Shown here piece by piece: positions 17,025-25,936 of a stretch of DNA of 64,000 bases (position 1 is its first letter; every line of letters begins with the position of its first letter). Source of the stretch: Paracoccaceae bacterium. GTDB lineage: Bacteria; Pseudomonadota; Alphaproteobacteria; Rhodobacterales; Rhodobacteraceae. The DNA lies in assembly GCA_020425085.1 (NCBI GenBank), contig JAGQRW010000007.1, forward strand, positions 186,001 to 250,000. Reading direction: 5' to 3'. Made by a program: the position numbers and the translations under genes. The notes below the pieces were generated by a model. The model saw only the letters and a list, made by a program, of their open reading frames with translations. It searched no databases and was not told the origin of the DNA.

Positions 17025-18458
17025 CTAATAAAACGTGGGAACGACTGGTTTGAACTCCACCACATTTGACGGGCCACTGGAGTCACCCTTTTCGTTGCAC
17101 GCACGCACATAATAGCGATAGTTGATTCCGCCCAGCACCGAACCATCGGTTTTCTTGGTGGTTTTCACGGCGTCAATTACCACGATCTGGCCATCATCGG
17201 CCGTTCGGTAAATGTCATAGCGAGTTGGTTTGTTTTCGGCCTTGGACCACGACAATTTTGCCGCACCATTATCATCCAGTTCGACCTTGAGGTTGGCACC
17301 CTTTTCACCCCAAAAGGGTGCAGCGGCATCGGTCTCATATTTTGGCGCCTGCGTTGCTTCCTTTGGCCAAAGGAAGCAATGAACCGGTTTATGCGCTCCA
17401 TCCAACGCCTTGCACACGTTGCAATAGTCGCATTTGACGATGCGGTCTTCTTCCTGAAGGCGGATCTTCTTGGCAAAATCGGGATCGGCCAATAAGCCGC
17501 GGGCAATGGCGACCATGTCGACTTCACCGCTTTCAATTACTTGGCGCGCATCATCCGGTTCGGAAATCTTACCGGCGACGATCACCGGCGTATCATAGCC
17601 TTTGCTTTTGATGAACTTCTTGATCTCGGCTGCCAAATGAACGTGCAGCATCGGGGGATACCAATCGCCTGGCATACAGCGGTCGCCTGAATAGCCGGTA
17701 TATGGGTAAGGCACGTGGCCTTCCTTGTGAATGGCGTCTTCAAACTTGCCGCCGACCGAAACGGACAGATAGGCAAAGCCAAGCTGTGCCAGCCGAAGTG
17801 CAATCAGTTTGGATTCATCAATGGTTGTGCCGTCCTTGATGAATTCATCGGCCAGAAAACGAATGCCGACCGGAAAATCAGGGCCGACCTTTTTGCGGAC
17901 GTTCTCCATCACGCGACCAATCATGCGCACGCGCGATTCAATGCTTTTGCCGCCATACTCATCATCGCGCGGGTTTGTACGGGTCATGAACGACGCCAGC
18001 GTATAAGCATGGGCCGAGTGCAGCTCAGCCCCGTCAAACCCGGCCTTTTTGGCACGCAGCACCGCATCGCCGAATTCCTCGATGATCTGTTCGATGTCTT
18101 CGGGGGACAGCATATCAAGGGTCTGACGCCAGCCTGAGCGGGCGACTTTCAGAAAGTGGATAATTTGCGGCACGACCATAGAATCCGAAACCTCATGGAT
18201 ACGGTCGGTCATGCGCTTCAGGCCGGGGATGAATTTGTCGTCACTGATACGCAAGAGGGGGCCGGACTTGCTTTGATGGATCGCCATTGCTTCGACCACG
18301 ATCAGGCCGGTTTCACCTTCGGCGTAGCGCACATAGCGATCAAATATCTCGTCGGTCACAAACCCGTCTTCGCTGGCAAGGCGGGTCACCATTGCGGGGA
18401 CCATGATGCGGTTTGGAACGATCATTCCCTGGATATTCAGTGGTTCAAGCAGTTTCAT
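17025..18458 (-). CDS. Old-yellow-enzyme type FMN/[4Fe-4S] oxidoreductase with C-terminal fibronectin-III domain
   Basis: Residues 1-340 form the OYE barrel (PNRIMVPAMVTRLASEDGFV, the FDGAELHSAHAYTLASFMT active-site stretch with its His pair, and DMVAIARGLLADPDFAKK at the FMN phosphate site). Cys343, 346, 349 and 361 (KCDYCNVCK through PVHC) match the [4Fe-4S] site of 2,4-dienoyl-CoA/enoate reductases. In place of their C-terminal FAD/NAD domains there is a linker and, at about 387-470, a fibronectin type III fold (AAKLSWSKAE, TRYDIYRTAD, INYRYYVRACNEKGDSSGPSN). No signal peptide exists, so this FN3 is cytoplasmic. Such a fusion is new to me. Expected role: reduction or oxidation of an enoyl or dearomatised intermediate. 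GAGAGGAC precedes the ATG. Confidence 0.8.
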   Translation of the reverse strand: MKLLEPLNIQGMIVPNRIMVPAMVTRLASEDGFVTDEIFDRYVRYAEGETGLIVVEAMAIHQSKSGPLLRISDDKFIPGLKRMTDRIHEVSDSMVVPQIIHFLKVARSGWRQTLDMLSPEDIEQIIEEFGDAVLRAKKAGFDGAELHSAHAYTLASFMTRTNPRDDEYGGKSIESRVRMIGRVMENVRKKVGPDFPVGIRFLADEFIKDGTTIDESKLIALRLAQLGFAYLSVSVGGKFEDAIHKEGHVPYPYTGYSGDRCMPGDWYPPMLHVHLAAEIKKFIKSKGYDTPVIVAGKISEPDDARQVIESGEVDMVAIARGLLADPDFAKKIRLQEEDRIVKCDYCNVCKALDGAHKPVHCFLWPKEATQAPKYETDAAAPFWGEKGANLKVELDDNGAAKLSWSKAENKPTRYDIYRTADDGQIVVIDAVKTTKKTDGSVLGGINYRYYVRACNEKGDSSGPSNVVEFKPVVPTFY

Positions 18459-18504
18459 TTTGTCCTCTCTGGCGTGTTTGATTTGGTGGGTTTGACTGCC
18501 ATAC

Positions 18505-19302
18505 TCACAGTGTTATTTCACCGCCGGCGATGGCGATGCTCTGGCCGGTGATCGAGCCGGAATTCCTTTGACAAAGCCAGGAAACGGCGTTGGCTACCTC
18601 ATCGGGTTCGATCAATCGACCTTGTGGATTATGTGAGGTCAGGCTTTTCAATGCCTGTTCTTCCGATTTGCCGGTTTTTGCGACAATGTTGGAAATGGCA
18701 CCGCTGACGATGTCGGTGTTGGTGTAGCCCGGACAAACCGCGTTGACGGTCACGCCGGTCTTGGCAATCTCGACGGCCAGCGAACGCGTGAAGCCAAGCA
18801 ACCCGTGTTTGGCGGCGCAATAGGCGGATACATAAGGCAGACCAAGATGTGACGCGGTTGAACCAACATTTACGATCCGGCCAAAGCCCTTTTCAATCAT
18901 TCCGGGCAAAACCTGATGCGTACACAGGAAAACCCCGGTCAGATCGACCGCGATCGTCTGGTCCCACATGTCTTTTGTCGTTCGCAGAAAGGGGGCCGCT
19001 TTGGCGATGCCTGCGTTATTGACCAATATTGTAATCGGACCCGCCGCATCGCGTGCCGCCTGAAAGGCATCCTCGACCGATTGAGGGTCGGCCACGTCAA
19101 GACGCTGCGCGAAGGTCTTTACCGAAAACTCATTCGCAAGCCTTTTGGCCTCGCTCGTGGCGGCTTCGAAATCGCGACCCATCAGGGTTACTGTTGCACC
19201 TGCGCTGGCAAGTGCCGTTGAAACCGCAAGCCCAATCCCCTTGGCGCCCCCGGTTACAACCGCATGCTGGCCGTCAAGAAATTTTGGTCCGTCAATGTTC
19301 AT
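18505..19302 (-). CDS. Short-chain dehydrogenase/reductase
   Basis: The 265-residue enzyme has the NAD(P) motif TGGAKGIG at residues 17-24, NNAGIA near 98-103, the catalytic Ser-Tyr-Lys set (NVGSTASHLG, then YVSAYCAAKHG with YxxxK), and PGYTNTDI after it, all standard for classical SDRs. It would oxidise a secondary alcohol or reduce a ketone. ATG 19302 is chosen because AAGGAAAG lies just upstream; an upstream in-frame start adds 11 residues before the fold. It lies between the OYE-FN3 gene and the isochorismatase-like gene in the same direction, so it probably handles a hydroxyacyl or ring-alcohol intermediate of the same pathway. Confidence 0.85.
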   Translation of the reverse strand: MNIDGPKFLDGQHAVVTGGAKGIGLAVSTALASAGATVTLMGRDFEAATSEAKRLANEFSVKTFAQRLDVADPQSVEDAFQAARDAAGPITILVNNAGIAKAAPFLRTTKDMWDQTIAVDLTGVFLCTHQVLPGMIEKGFGRIVNVGSTASHLGLPYVSAYCAAKHGLLGFTRSLAVEIAKTGVTVNAVCPGYTNTDIVSGAISNIVAKTGKSEEQALKSLTSHNPQGRLIEPDEVANAVSWLCQRNSGSITGQSIAIAGGEITL

Positions 19303-19396
19303 TGGTCGCTTTCCTTGCTGATTTGCTTTTGACAAACCCGATGGCAGAGAAGACGGACCCGCATGCTATTCCACAGGCCCGTCAATTCGTTTGTGA

Positions 19397-19981
19397 TCAG
19401 TTCAGTTCTTTGGCCGAGGTGCTGGTTTCAACCCGGCCGATCGCGCCCAACATGGCGATGACGTTATCGTGGGTTTCGGCCGAGCCTGCAGCACAGCAAT
19501 CTTCCAGAATGACGACTTTAAAGTCTTTGTCGTGAGCATCGCGGGCAGTGGTCTGAACAACCAGATCGGTTGCAACGCCGCCCATCAACAGGGTGTCCGC
19601 GCCGATACGTTTCAGGATAAGGTCAAGTGAGGTTCCGTGAAACGCGCTGACCCGGTGCTTGGTGACCTGGAAATCTTCAGGGCGCTGATCAATGTCTTCG
19701 TGGATTTCGGTGGCCCAATCGTTCAGTTGCAGCGCACCGTATTCCTTGGCGGCGCCCAGCAAAGGCGAGCCTTCAGGACATTCCCGGTAATCCGCCGAGA
19801 ATCCGACCCGGACAAAAATCACCGGGATACCCTTGGCGCGTGCCTTGGTGATTGCGGCAGAGGTATTTGCCAGAACGTTGCGTTCTTTCACCTGTGCGGG
19901 CATTCCCATACCGGCAAATTTGCCGTTCTCATGGATTACTTCATTGATCATATCCAGTACGAGCAAAGCTGTTTTTGTCAT
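19397..19981 (-). CDS. Isochorismatase-like hydrolase lacking the Cys nucleophile
   Basis: The 194-residue protein has the isochorismatase fold: ALLVLDMINEV gives the catalytic Asp (residue 10), VTKHRVSAFHGTSL the catalytic Lys, and MGGVATDLVVQTTARDAHDKDF the cis-peptide and nucleophile elbow. In cysteine hydrolases of this family the elbow reads TN/TDxCV; here the Cys position is Val. True isochorismatases also lack this Cys, so the protein may hydrolyse a vinyl ether or another non-amide bond, or be a different lyase-like branch. It is encoded between iorB and the SDR in the catabolic array. A strong purine-rich site (AAAGGAAA) precedes the ATG. Confidence 0.75.
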   Translation of the reverse strand: MTKTALLVLDMINEVIHENGKFAGMGMPAQVKERNVLANTSAAITKARAKGIPVIFVRVGFSADYRECPEGSPLLGAAKEYGALQLNDWATEIHEDIDQRPEDFQVTKHRVSAFHGTSLDLILKRIGADTLLMGGVATDLVVQTTARDAHDKDFKVVILEDCCAAGSAETHDNVIAMLGAIGRVETSTSAKELN

Positions 19982-20048
19982 ATTCTTGGTTTCCTTTGGT
20001 TGTTGAAGTCTTGTGATTGGGTTTTCGGGATCTAATTAGCCGTGTAAT

Positions 20049-21557
20049 TCAGGCATTGGCGGTTCCTTTTTCCGGACAGCCTGCGTCACGCACCTGCTGA
20101 ACCATCAGGCGTAGTGCGCCCATGGCGTCGTTCTCTGCACCGCTCAGCTTTGGCTCAACAATGTCCTGAAGTATGGAAACGAACTTGGCGCGCCCCCTGC
20201 TTTCGGTTTCACCGTAACCGCGCACCAGATCGGAACATTCGGCTACTTCCTGTGCAGTCTGATAGTCTTTGCCAGCCAGAGTAATGACCGCCGAACACCA
20301 GCGGGCGCGCAGGTCAGCTTCTTGGGCAAAGCGCGAGGTTCTGCGCCGCCAAAAGCGAAGGCCAGCAAGAAAGCGCAGCATTCCAAAGCCCAGTATTGTA
20401 TGTGTGCCAATCAGAAGCTTTTGCCCAGAACGTGCCGCACCGGGCCGACCAGAGAATAAACGCGCCACACCCGGTGGCATCAAAGCCATGATTTCTTCGC
20501 GGCGGGGTTTCAGAAATTCCGTGACCTGTAGCAGGGCGGAAGGATCACAACCGACCTCATCGTGGATATGCGCGTGCCGCTTATCCCCACATTTCACCCG
20601 CGCTACCTGAATGATATCATTGTAGCACATCACCCGCGCCAGTCGTGTAATCATGGCACCGCTCAAGGCCAGATCGGTGTGTTTTCCATCCGAGTTCTTG
20701 TCGGCGGCCAATACCTTGGCAATCAGGCTGGCATATTCATCCGCATAGGCCTGATCCTGATATTCACGCAACCTTTCCATCGCCGCAGCAAAAAGCGGAG
20801 TCAAGGATGCTGGCAAACCGATCGCTTCCGCCTGGGCCTGCAATCCGGCGGCCAGGTAGGGATGTGGTCTGCCTTCTTCAGTGACGGCAGGTGCATTGGC
20901 CAGGCCGTTGCGTACAAAGTCAATTCCGGCTGTAAAACCCGCCAGATTTCTTTCCACCGCGATGCCGTTTGCAGAAATTGCCACGCGGAAATCTTCCTCG
21001 TCTATCGGCAGCAATTTTGATTCACTCAAGACCCCCAAAAGGACAGCATTGAGGACACTTCCAGACGTGTGTGCCAGCGCCAAAAAGTCGCCAAGGAAAA
21101 CGGAATGTGCGGTCGAGTTAATCGCGTTTTTCAGTGCATTGCTGTCATAAAAATCGCGGCCTGGCTGCACCTTTTCACTGATCGAATAGTCCCGATGGGA
21201 GGAGGTAATCAGAATGGTTTTATCGCCACTCACATAGCCTTGCTCGACAGCGCGACCAGCCTCAAGCAGTTCGGTTGTGATTACCACATTGACTTCGCCG
21301 GGGCAGGGGTAAAGCGCCAGTATGGGCTGCGCCCCGCCTAGCGACGCGCGCGGAACCGGGAACACCTCGATATAATAGGTGGTGGCACCAGTGCGTTGGG
21401 CCACGCCGGGTACTGATGTGCCTTGTGCGTGCAGATCGGCATTTTCGGCTGCGGTAAGTATCCAATCGGCAAGCACACCGCCGCCTTGCCCACCAAGGGC
21501 ACCAATAAGCAGCGTAACGGGCAGGGCGTTCTGCACGGAGATGTTCGTTTCAATCAT
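20049..21557 (-). CDS. iorB: Indolepyruvate-type ferredoxin oxidoreductase, beta subunit with long C-terminal extension
   Basis: The N-terminal 200 residues are the 2-oxoacid oxidoreductase gamma domain (LLIGALGGQGGGVLADWI, GVAQRTGATTYYIEVFP) as found in IorB. A further 300 residues, mostly helical and including a Lys/Arg/His-rich part (MLRFLAGLRFWRRRTSRF), extend it to 502 residues, where archaeal IorB has about 200; long IorB versions with a DUF6537-like tail occur in proteobacteria. Together with IorA it converts arylpyruvates to arylacetyl-CoA with ferredoxin as acceptor. The ATG overlaps the iorA stop (ATGA), so the two are translationally coupled. Confidence 0.8.
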   Translation of the reverse strand: MIETNISVQNALPVTLLIGALGGQGGGVLADWILTAAENADLHAQGTSVPGVAQRTGATTYYIEVFPVPRASLGGAQPILALYPCPGEVNVVITTELLEAGRAVEQGYVSGDKTILITSSHRDYSISEKVQPGRDFYDSNALKNAINSTAHSVFLGDFLALAHTSGSVLNAVLLGVLSESKLLPIDEEDFRVAISANGIAVERNLAGFTAGIDFVRNGLANAPAVTEEGRPHPYLAAGLQAQAEAIGLPASLTPLFAAAMERLREYQDQAYADEYASLIAKVLAADKNSDGKHTDLALSGAMITRLARVMCYNDIIQVARVKCGDKRHAHIHDEVGCDPSALLQVTEFLKPRREEIMALMPPGVARLFSGRPGAARSGQKLLIGTHTILGFGMLRFLAGLRFWRRRTSRFAQEADLRARWCSAVITLAGKDYQTAQEVAECSDLVRGYGETESRGRAKFVSILQDIVEPKLSGAENDAMGALRLMVQQVRDAGCPEKGTANA

Positions 21558-23710
21558 TGCACTATATGTTCCTGGCTGGATTCTGGGGTTTGTTTGATTC
21601 TCAGCCTGGAAATAACTTTGCTCCGCACCCCATTCACAAACCGTTCGATCCGGGTCGGGTTTTCAATCACACGGGTGCGATAGAATGATGGGCACAGGCC
21701 CTTTTCAGCGACCAGTTCACCACATAGGCCACAACCCACGCAGGTGTCGTCAATATAGGTGACCGGTTCATCCCAAAGCGGGTCACTACGGTCTTGTACC
21801 GACATAGACGGACAACCCGAAAGACGGACGCATTCACGATCCCCGGTGCAGATATCAGCGTCTATGCCAAAGCGGTCGGTGGCTACGCGCTCACCGCTTG
21901 CCAGCTTCTTTCTGACTTTGGGTTTTTCGCGCCGCTGAATGGCCAGTTGGCATTCAGCCTCGGAAATTATCACCCGCATCCCTTGCCCTTCGGCATTCAG
22001 GGCCTGTTTGATCAGTTTGACCGTAGCGGCAACATCGTAAGGATGCGCCGTTTTAACCCAACTGACCCCCATGCCTTTCAACGTATCACGCAAGTTGGTC
22101 GTCATTGTCACGCCAAGGTGGTTTGTTCCCGTCGAAGGCAGGTGTTGCTGGCCTGTGGCTGAGGAATATCCGTTGGCCATGATGATCACGACCGAGTCCG
22201 ACTGGTTGAATAACGCGCTGCCAAAGCCGGTGCCCAGTCCACTATGCCAAAAACCGCCATCCCCCATGATCGAGATAGTGCGTTTTTTGAAAACCGGAGA
22301 GATGGCGGCGGCACTGGACAGGCCAAGACCGTAACCAACCATGGTTGAGCCCATGTTGAATGGTGGCAGGGTACAGTTGGAATGGCAGCCGATATCGGCG
22401 GCAATGTGAAAATCGCCCATTTCTTCCTGAATGATCTTCAAGGCACTGAAAACCGGGCGTTCCGGGCAGCCGGTGCAAAATCCGGGTGGGCGCGGTGGAA
22501 TTGGTCCGGCAAGAACCTCCTGCGCTTTCTGCTTCAGCATCGGGATTGCAATGGTTTCATTCAGCGGCTTGGCCGGCTTTTTGTTTTTTGCGCTGGCGTA
22601 AAAGAAAGATGAAAGGCCCTTTAACAGCACTTCGCGGGTGTATTCGCCGGCGACGCTGAAATGCTCCTTGCCGGACACTTCGACGTCGATTTTGCGTTTT
22701 GCCAGAATCGAACGGATGGCGTCTTCGTGGTAGGATGGTTGACCTTCTTCAATGACAAGAATGGATTTCTTGCCGCGGCAGAAGTTTTCCAGTTCATCAT
22801 CAATCAGCGGATAAGAAACATTCAGCACATAAAGCGGTATATCAGTGGCACCGAAACCGTCACCAAGGCCAAGCTGATGCAGGCTGCGTTGCACTGAATT
22901 GTACAACCCGCCCAGCATGACAATGCCAAGGTCTTGGTTTTTGCCCTCGAAAACCTCGTTCAGTTTGTGGTCCTGAATGTATTTGATCGCAGCAGGCATG
23001 CGATGCGCAACTTTGTTTTGCTCCTGCTTGAACGTCGACGGCGGCAAGACGACACGATCATAGTCAATCTCGGCATTCTGCAACGGGTTCTTCAGCGAGA
23101 TTTTCGACTGGACGTTGTCCTTGCATTCAAATGATCCGGTGACATGGCAGGCGCGAATGCGAAACTCGACCATAACCGGCGTATTGCTGGCCTCGGACAA
23201 CTCAAAGGCGCGTTCAACCATTTCGACCATTTTAGGTTGGTTGGGGCGCGGATCCAAAAGCCAGATTTGTGATTTCATGGCGAATGCATGCGAACGCTCC
23301 TGTACGATGCTAGCGCCCTCGCCGTAATCCTCGCCAAGGATAACAACCACGCCACCCTTTACGCCAACAGATGCGATGTTTGAAAGCGCGTCACAGGCCA
23401 CATTGGTGCCCACGTTGGATTTCCAGGCCACAGCACCGCGCATTTCGTAGTTTACCGAAGCCGCACACATCGCCGCCGCTGCCGCCTCGTTCGAGCTATG
23501 CTCGAAATGCACACCAAGTTCTTCCAGCAGGGGCTGCGCATCAGACAGAACGTCCAGAAGATGCGATATCGGGGCGCCCTGATAGCCGCCGACATAGCTG
23601 ACGCCCGACTGCAACAATGCCTTGGTAATCGCAAGGATGCCTTCGCCGCGAAAAGTGTCGCCGGCACCAAGCCTCAACAAGTCAATCTGTTTTGAAAATG
23701 AGCGTTCCAT
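21554..23710 (-). CDS. iorA: Indolepyruvate-type ferredoxin oxidoreductase, alpha subunit
   Basis: The 718-residue subunit fuses the pyrimidine-binding alpha domain (YVGGYQGAPISHLLDVLS, EHSSNEAAAAAMCAASV, about residues 20-200), the TPP domain (FCTGCPERPVFSAL, IAADIGCHSN, ISIMGDGGFWHSGL, about 395-560) and a C-terminal FeS region. In the FeS region the first cluster reads CTGDRECVRLSGCP, lacking one Cys of the usual CxxC, while the second is intact (CVGCGLCGELVAEKGLCP); I recall this arrangement as typical of proteobacterial IorA, so it is probably not damage. Arylpyruvates from Phe, Tyr or Trp are the family substrates. It starts 7 bases after the paaK-like stop and overlaps iorB. Confidence 0.85.
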   Translation of the reverse strand: MERSFSKQIDLLRLGAGDTFRGEGILAITKALLQSGVSYVGGYQGAPISHLLDVLSDAQPLLEELGVHFEHSSNEAAAAAMCAASVNYEMRGAVAWKSNVGTNVACDALSNIASVGVKGGVVVILGEDYGEGASIVQERSHAFAMKSQIWLLDPRPNQPKMVEMVERAFELSEASNTPVMVEFRIRACHVTGSFECKDNVQSKISLKNPLQNAEIDYDRVVLPPSTFKQEQNKVAHRMPAAIKYIQDHKLNEVFEGKNQDLGIVMLGGLYNSVQRSLHQLGLGDGFGATDIPLYVLNVSYPLIDDELENFCRGKKSILVIEEGQPSYHEDAIRSILAKRKIDVEVSGKEHFSVAGEYTREVLLKGLSSFFYASAKNKKPAKPLNETIAIPMLKQKAQEVLAGPIPPRPPGFCTGCPERPVFSALKIIQEEMGDFHIAADIGCHSNCTLPPFNMGSTMVGYGLGLSSAAAISPVFKKRTISIMGDGGFWHSGLGTGFGSALFNQSDSVVIIMANGYSSATGQQHLPSTGTNHLGVTMTTNLRDTLKGMGVSWVKTAHPYDVAATVKLIKQALNAEGQGMRVIISEAECQLAIQRREKPKVRKKLASGERVATDRFGIDADICTGDRECVRLSGCPSMSVQDRSDPLWDEPVTYIDDTCVGCGLCGELVAEKGLCPSFYRTRVIENPTRIERFVNGVRSKVISRLRIKQTPESSQEHIVQ

Positions 23711-23717
23711 GTCAGTT

Positions 23718-25016
23718 TTAAGATACCTTCAAGCTTTTCCTGAGATCGCGGACACGGACGGCTTTGCCTTCTTCCCATCGAGGAAGTGAGCCGGGTGCAA
23801 GTACCTTCACGATGCTGGTCACGCCAATGGTCGATTTTATTATCTGACCGACGGTCGCAGAAAGCTGTGCATACTGAGCTATATCGGTGGTTTTGGCGGC
23901 TTCGACATTGACGGTAAGCTCGGCCATCGCGCCACTTTGTTCGACCACCAGTTCATAATGGTGTTCAATTCCCTTGGTATTTACCAGCACGGATTCAATC
24001 TGTGACGGGAACAGGTTTACCCCGCGAATGGTCAGCATATCGTCAGACCGGCCAAACACGCGCTCGATCCGCACATGGGTGCGTCCGCAAGGGCAAGGTT
24101 CTTCTATCAGACGCGTCAAATCGCGGCAGCGAAACCGCAAAATTGGCTGTGCCTGCTTGACCAGCGTGGAGATGACGATTTCACCGGTTTCACCCGGCCC
24201 GACCGGTTCCAGCGTGACGGGATCAAGAACCTCGATCAGGAAACAGTCCTCCCACACATGCAGGCCGTTTTTCTCGTTGCAATCGACCGAAACACCGGGG
24301 CCGGTCATTTCTGACAGCCCCCAGAAATCGCCGGTGGTTATACCCAGACGCTGCTCAAGGTTGCTGCGCATCTCGTTACTCCAGGCTTCGGCACCGAAAA
24401 GACCGACGCGCAGTTTGTCCTGAATATTGATGCCGGTTTCTTCTGCAACTTCTGTCAGCCGCAAGGCATAGGACGGGGTGCAGCACAACACCTCGGCCCC
24501 AAAATCGCGCATCAAGGCCAGTTGTTTTGTGGTGTTGCCCGCCGACATCGGCACCACGGTGCATCCCAGACGTTCGGCGCCGTAATGAAACCCCATGCCA
24601 CCGGTAAACATACCCAATGCGGTGGCGTTGTGGAACACGTCCCCCGGGCGTACCCCGACACAGGCGATTGAACGTGCTACCAGTTCCGTCCAGACATTCA
24701 AATCCGCCATTGTGTAGCCGACGACCGTCGGTGTGCCGGTCGTGCCAGATGAAACATGAAGTCGCACAACATCAGTGCGCGGCACCGCAAACATGCCAAA
24801 TGGAAAGTTTTCGCGCAGATCCTCTTTCGAGGTCATCGGCAGTTTTCGAATGTCATCCAGCGTCTTGATGTCATCGGGTTTCACCCCGGCCTGATCCATC
24901 CGCTTGCGGTAGTATTCGGTGTTGTAATATGTCCGCCCTACTTGCGTCTTGAGCCGCTCAAGCTGCAATTTTCTAAGCTGATCGCGCGGCATTTTTTCGA
25001 TGTCTGCCGCATACAT
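23718..25016 (-). CDS. paaK: Phenylacetate-CoA ligase family enzyme
   Basis: The 432-residue protein begins MYAADIEKMPRDQLRKLQLERL, the standard PaaK start, and carries VRLHVSSGTTGTPTVVGYT as ATP loop, GLSEMTGPGVSVDC as the aryl-pocket motif, GETGEIVISTL and LRFRCRDLTRLIEEPCPCGRTHVRIERVFGRSDDMLTIRGVN with the Cys pair of the family, and a C-terminal domain ending EGKAVRVRDLR. It should activate an arylacetate to its CoA ester. ATG 25016 has AGCAGGAAC upstream and gives the usual family length; ATG 25040, overlapping the padD stop as ATGA, would add eight residues. Context: directly between the PadD-like anchor and iorA, feeding arylacetyl-CoA to the PadBCD-like complex. Confidence 0.85.
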   Translation of the reverse strand: MYAADIEKMPRDQLRKLQLERLKTQVGRTYYNTEYYRKRMDQAGVKPDDIKTLDDIRKLPMTSKEDLRENFPFGMFAVPRTDVVRLHVSSGTTGTPTVVGYTMADLNVWTELVARSIACVGVRPGDVFHNATALGMFTGGMGFHYGAERLGCTVVPMSAGNTTKQLALMRDFGAEVLCCTPSYALRLTEVAEETGINIQDKLRVGLFGAEAWSNEMRSNLEQRLGITTGDFWGLSEMTGPGVSVDCNEKNGLHVWEDCFLIEVLDPVTLEPVGPGETGEIVISTLVKQAQPILRFRCRDLTRLIEEPCPCGRTHVRIERVFGRSDDMLTIRGVNLFPSQIESVLVNTKGIEHHYELVVEQSGAMAELTVNVEAAKTTDIAQYAQLSATVGQIIKSTIGVTSIVKVLAPGSLPRWEEGKAVRVRDLRKSLKVS

Positions 25017-25036
25017 GAAAGTTCCTGCTTGGCTAT

Positions 25037-25936
25037 TCATTTTTGTGTCCATCCGGGTTTGTCGCAGAAAACAATACCGGCCGGCCCGCGTTCTGGTGTT
25101 ACGGGTATGGCGTAGCCCTGGTTGCTGCCAATCAGCAGGACAACAAAGAACTTGATGAACCAACCGGTAGACAGGGCAATCAAAGCTGCCAGTACAAACA
25201 TCACGGGCTGCAATGCGGAAATGCCGGGAACGGTTATGGCCGCGATTATCAGGATTAGCGGTACAATGTGACCCAGAACCTGAACCATGCCGTTGAAACG
25301 GTTAAGCCCGTCAATCACCAGGGTAGGTGCAGAAGCCAGCAAGCTGTTGCGATAGGACACCCAGGCCACCCAACGCAAGGCGACGAATGCCAGTACCAGC
25401 ACATAGGCGATCGGACCGATTGTAGCCCCCTGATCCACCGACCGTATCAGGTATCCGATGATCAAAAGCAGGCTTGCCCCTTCGGCAAGACCGGTAGAAA
25501 CGAAAAGCAGCACCGAGGTCTGAACCCGCCACGCCGGAATGCCCATGCAGGCGTTCAGCATCCGGGTCTGACAGTAAAGGAAGGCAAAACCGCTGATTCC
25601 AGCGGCAAAATAGGCCAGGGGATGCCCGCTCAACAGGCTAAGAAGCCCGAATGCCATTAGGAAAATGGCGGCATAGGCTTCTCGTGACATCCACGAGGTT
25701 TTGGGGTGTCGCAGCACGTTTGCAAACCGAAATGGCCGGCCCAGTTCCGTCCAGACCAAGGCCAACCCAGTTCCGACCAGGGCGAGCGATACCAACAGAT
25801 AAAGCCACGGATAGCTGACGCCAAGTGCGGCAAATACCAGACAGACCACCAAACCGGACCCGGCACCGCCAAAAATGAAATTGCTGGCAGCGCGCCAATC
25901 CCAGTTGGTTTGCTGGTTTGGATTTGGGCCATTCAT
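25037..25936 (-). CDS. padD: PadD-like membrane anchor (NrfD/DmsC family)
   Basis: The 299-residue protein has about eight hydrophobic segments and no cofactor motif, as expected of quinone-facing anchors of molybdenum complexes. Conserved-looking spots are WTELGRPFRFANVLRHPKTSWMSREA (the RP-x-R...SWMSRE motif of DmsC/PadD) and the Arg/Trp-rich LRWVAWVSYR. It would pass electrons from the PadC-like FeS protein to the quinone pool. ATG 25936 overlaps the padC stop (ATGA); the tail overlaps the next gene start region. Assignment to PadD rests on the neighbours and on the order B-C-D in one transcript. Confidence 0.75.
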   Translation of the reverse strand: MNGPNPNQQTNWDWRAASNFIFGGAGSGLVVCLVFAALGVSYPWLYLLVSLALVGTGLALVWTELGRPFRFANVLRHPKTSWMSREAYAAIFLMAFGLLSLLSGHPLAYFAAGISGFAFLYCQTRMLNACMGIPAWRVQTSVLLFVSTGLAEGASLLLIIGYLIRSVDQGATIGPIAYVLVLAFVALRWVAWVSYRNSLLASAPTLVIDGLNRFNGMVQVLGHIVPLILIIAAITVPGISALQPVMFVLAALIALSTGWFIKFFVVLLIGSNQGYAIPVTPERGPAGIVFCDKPGWTQK

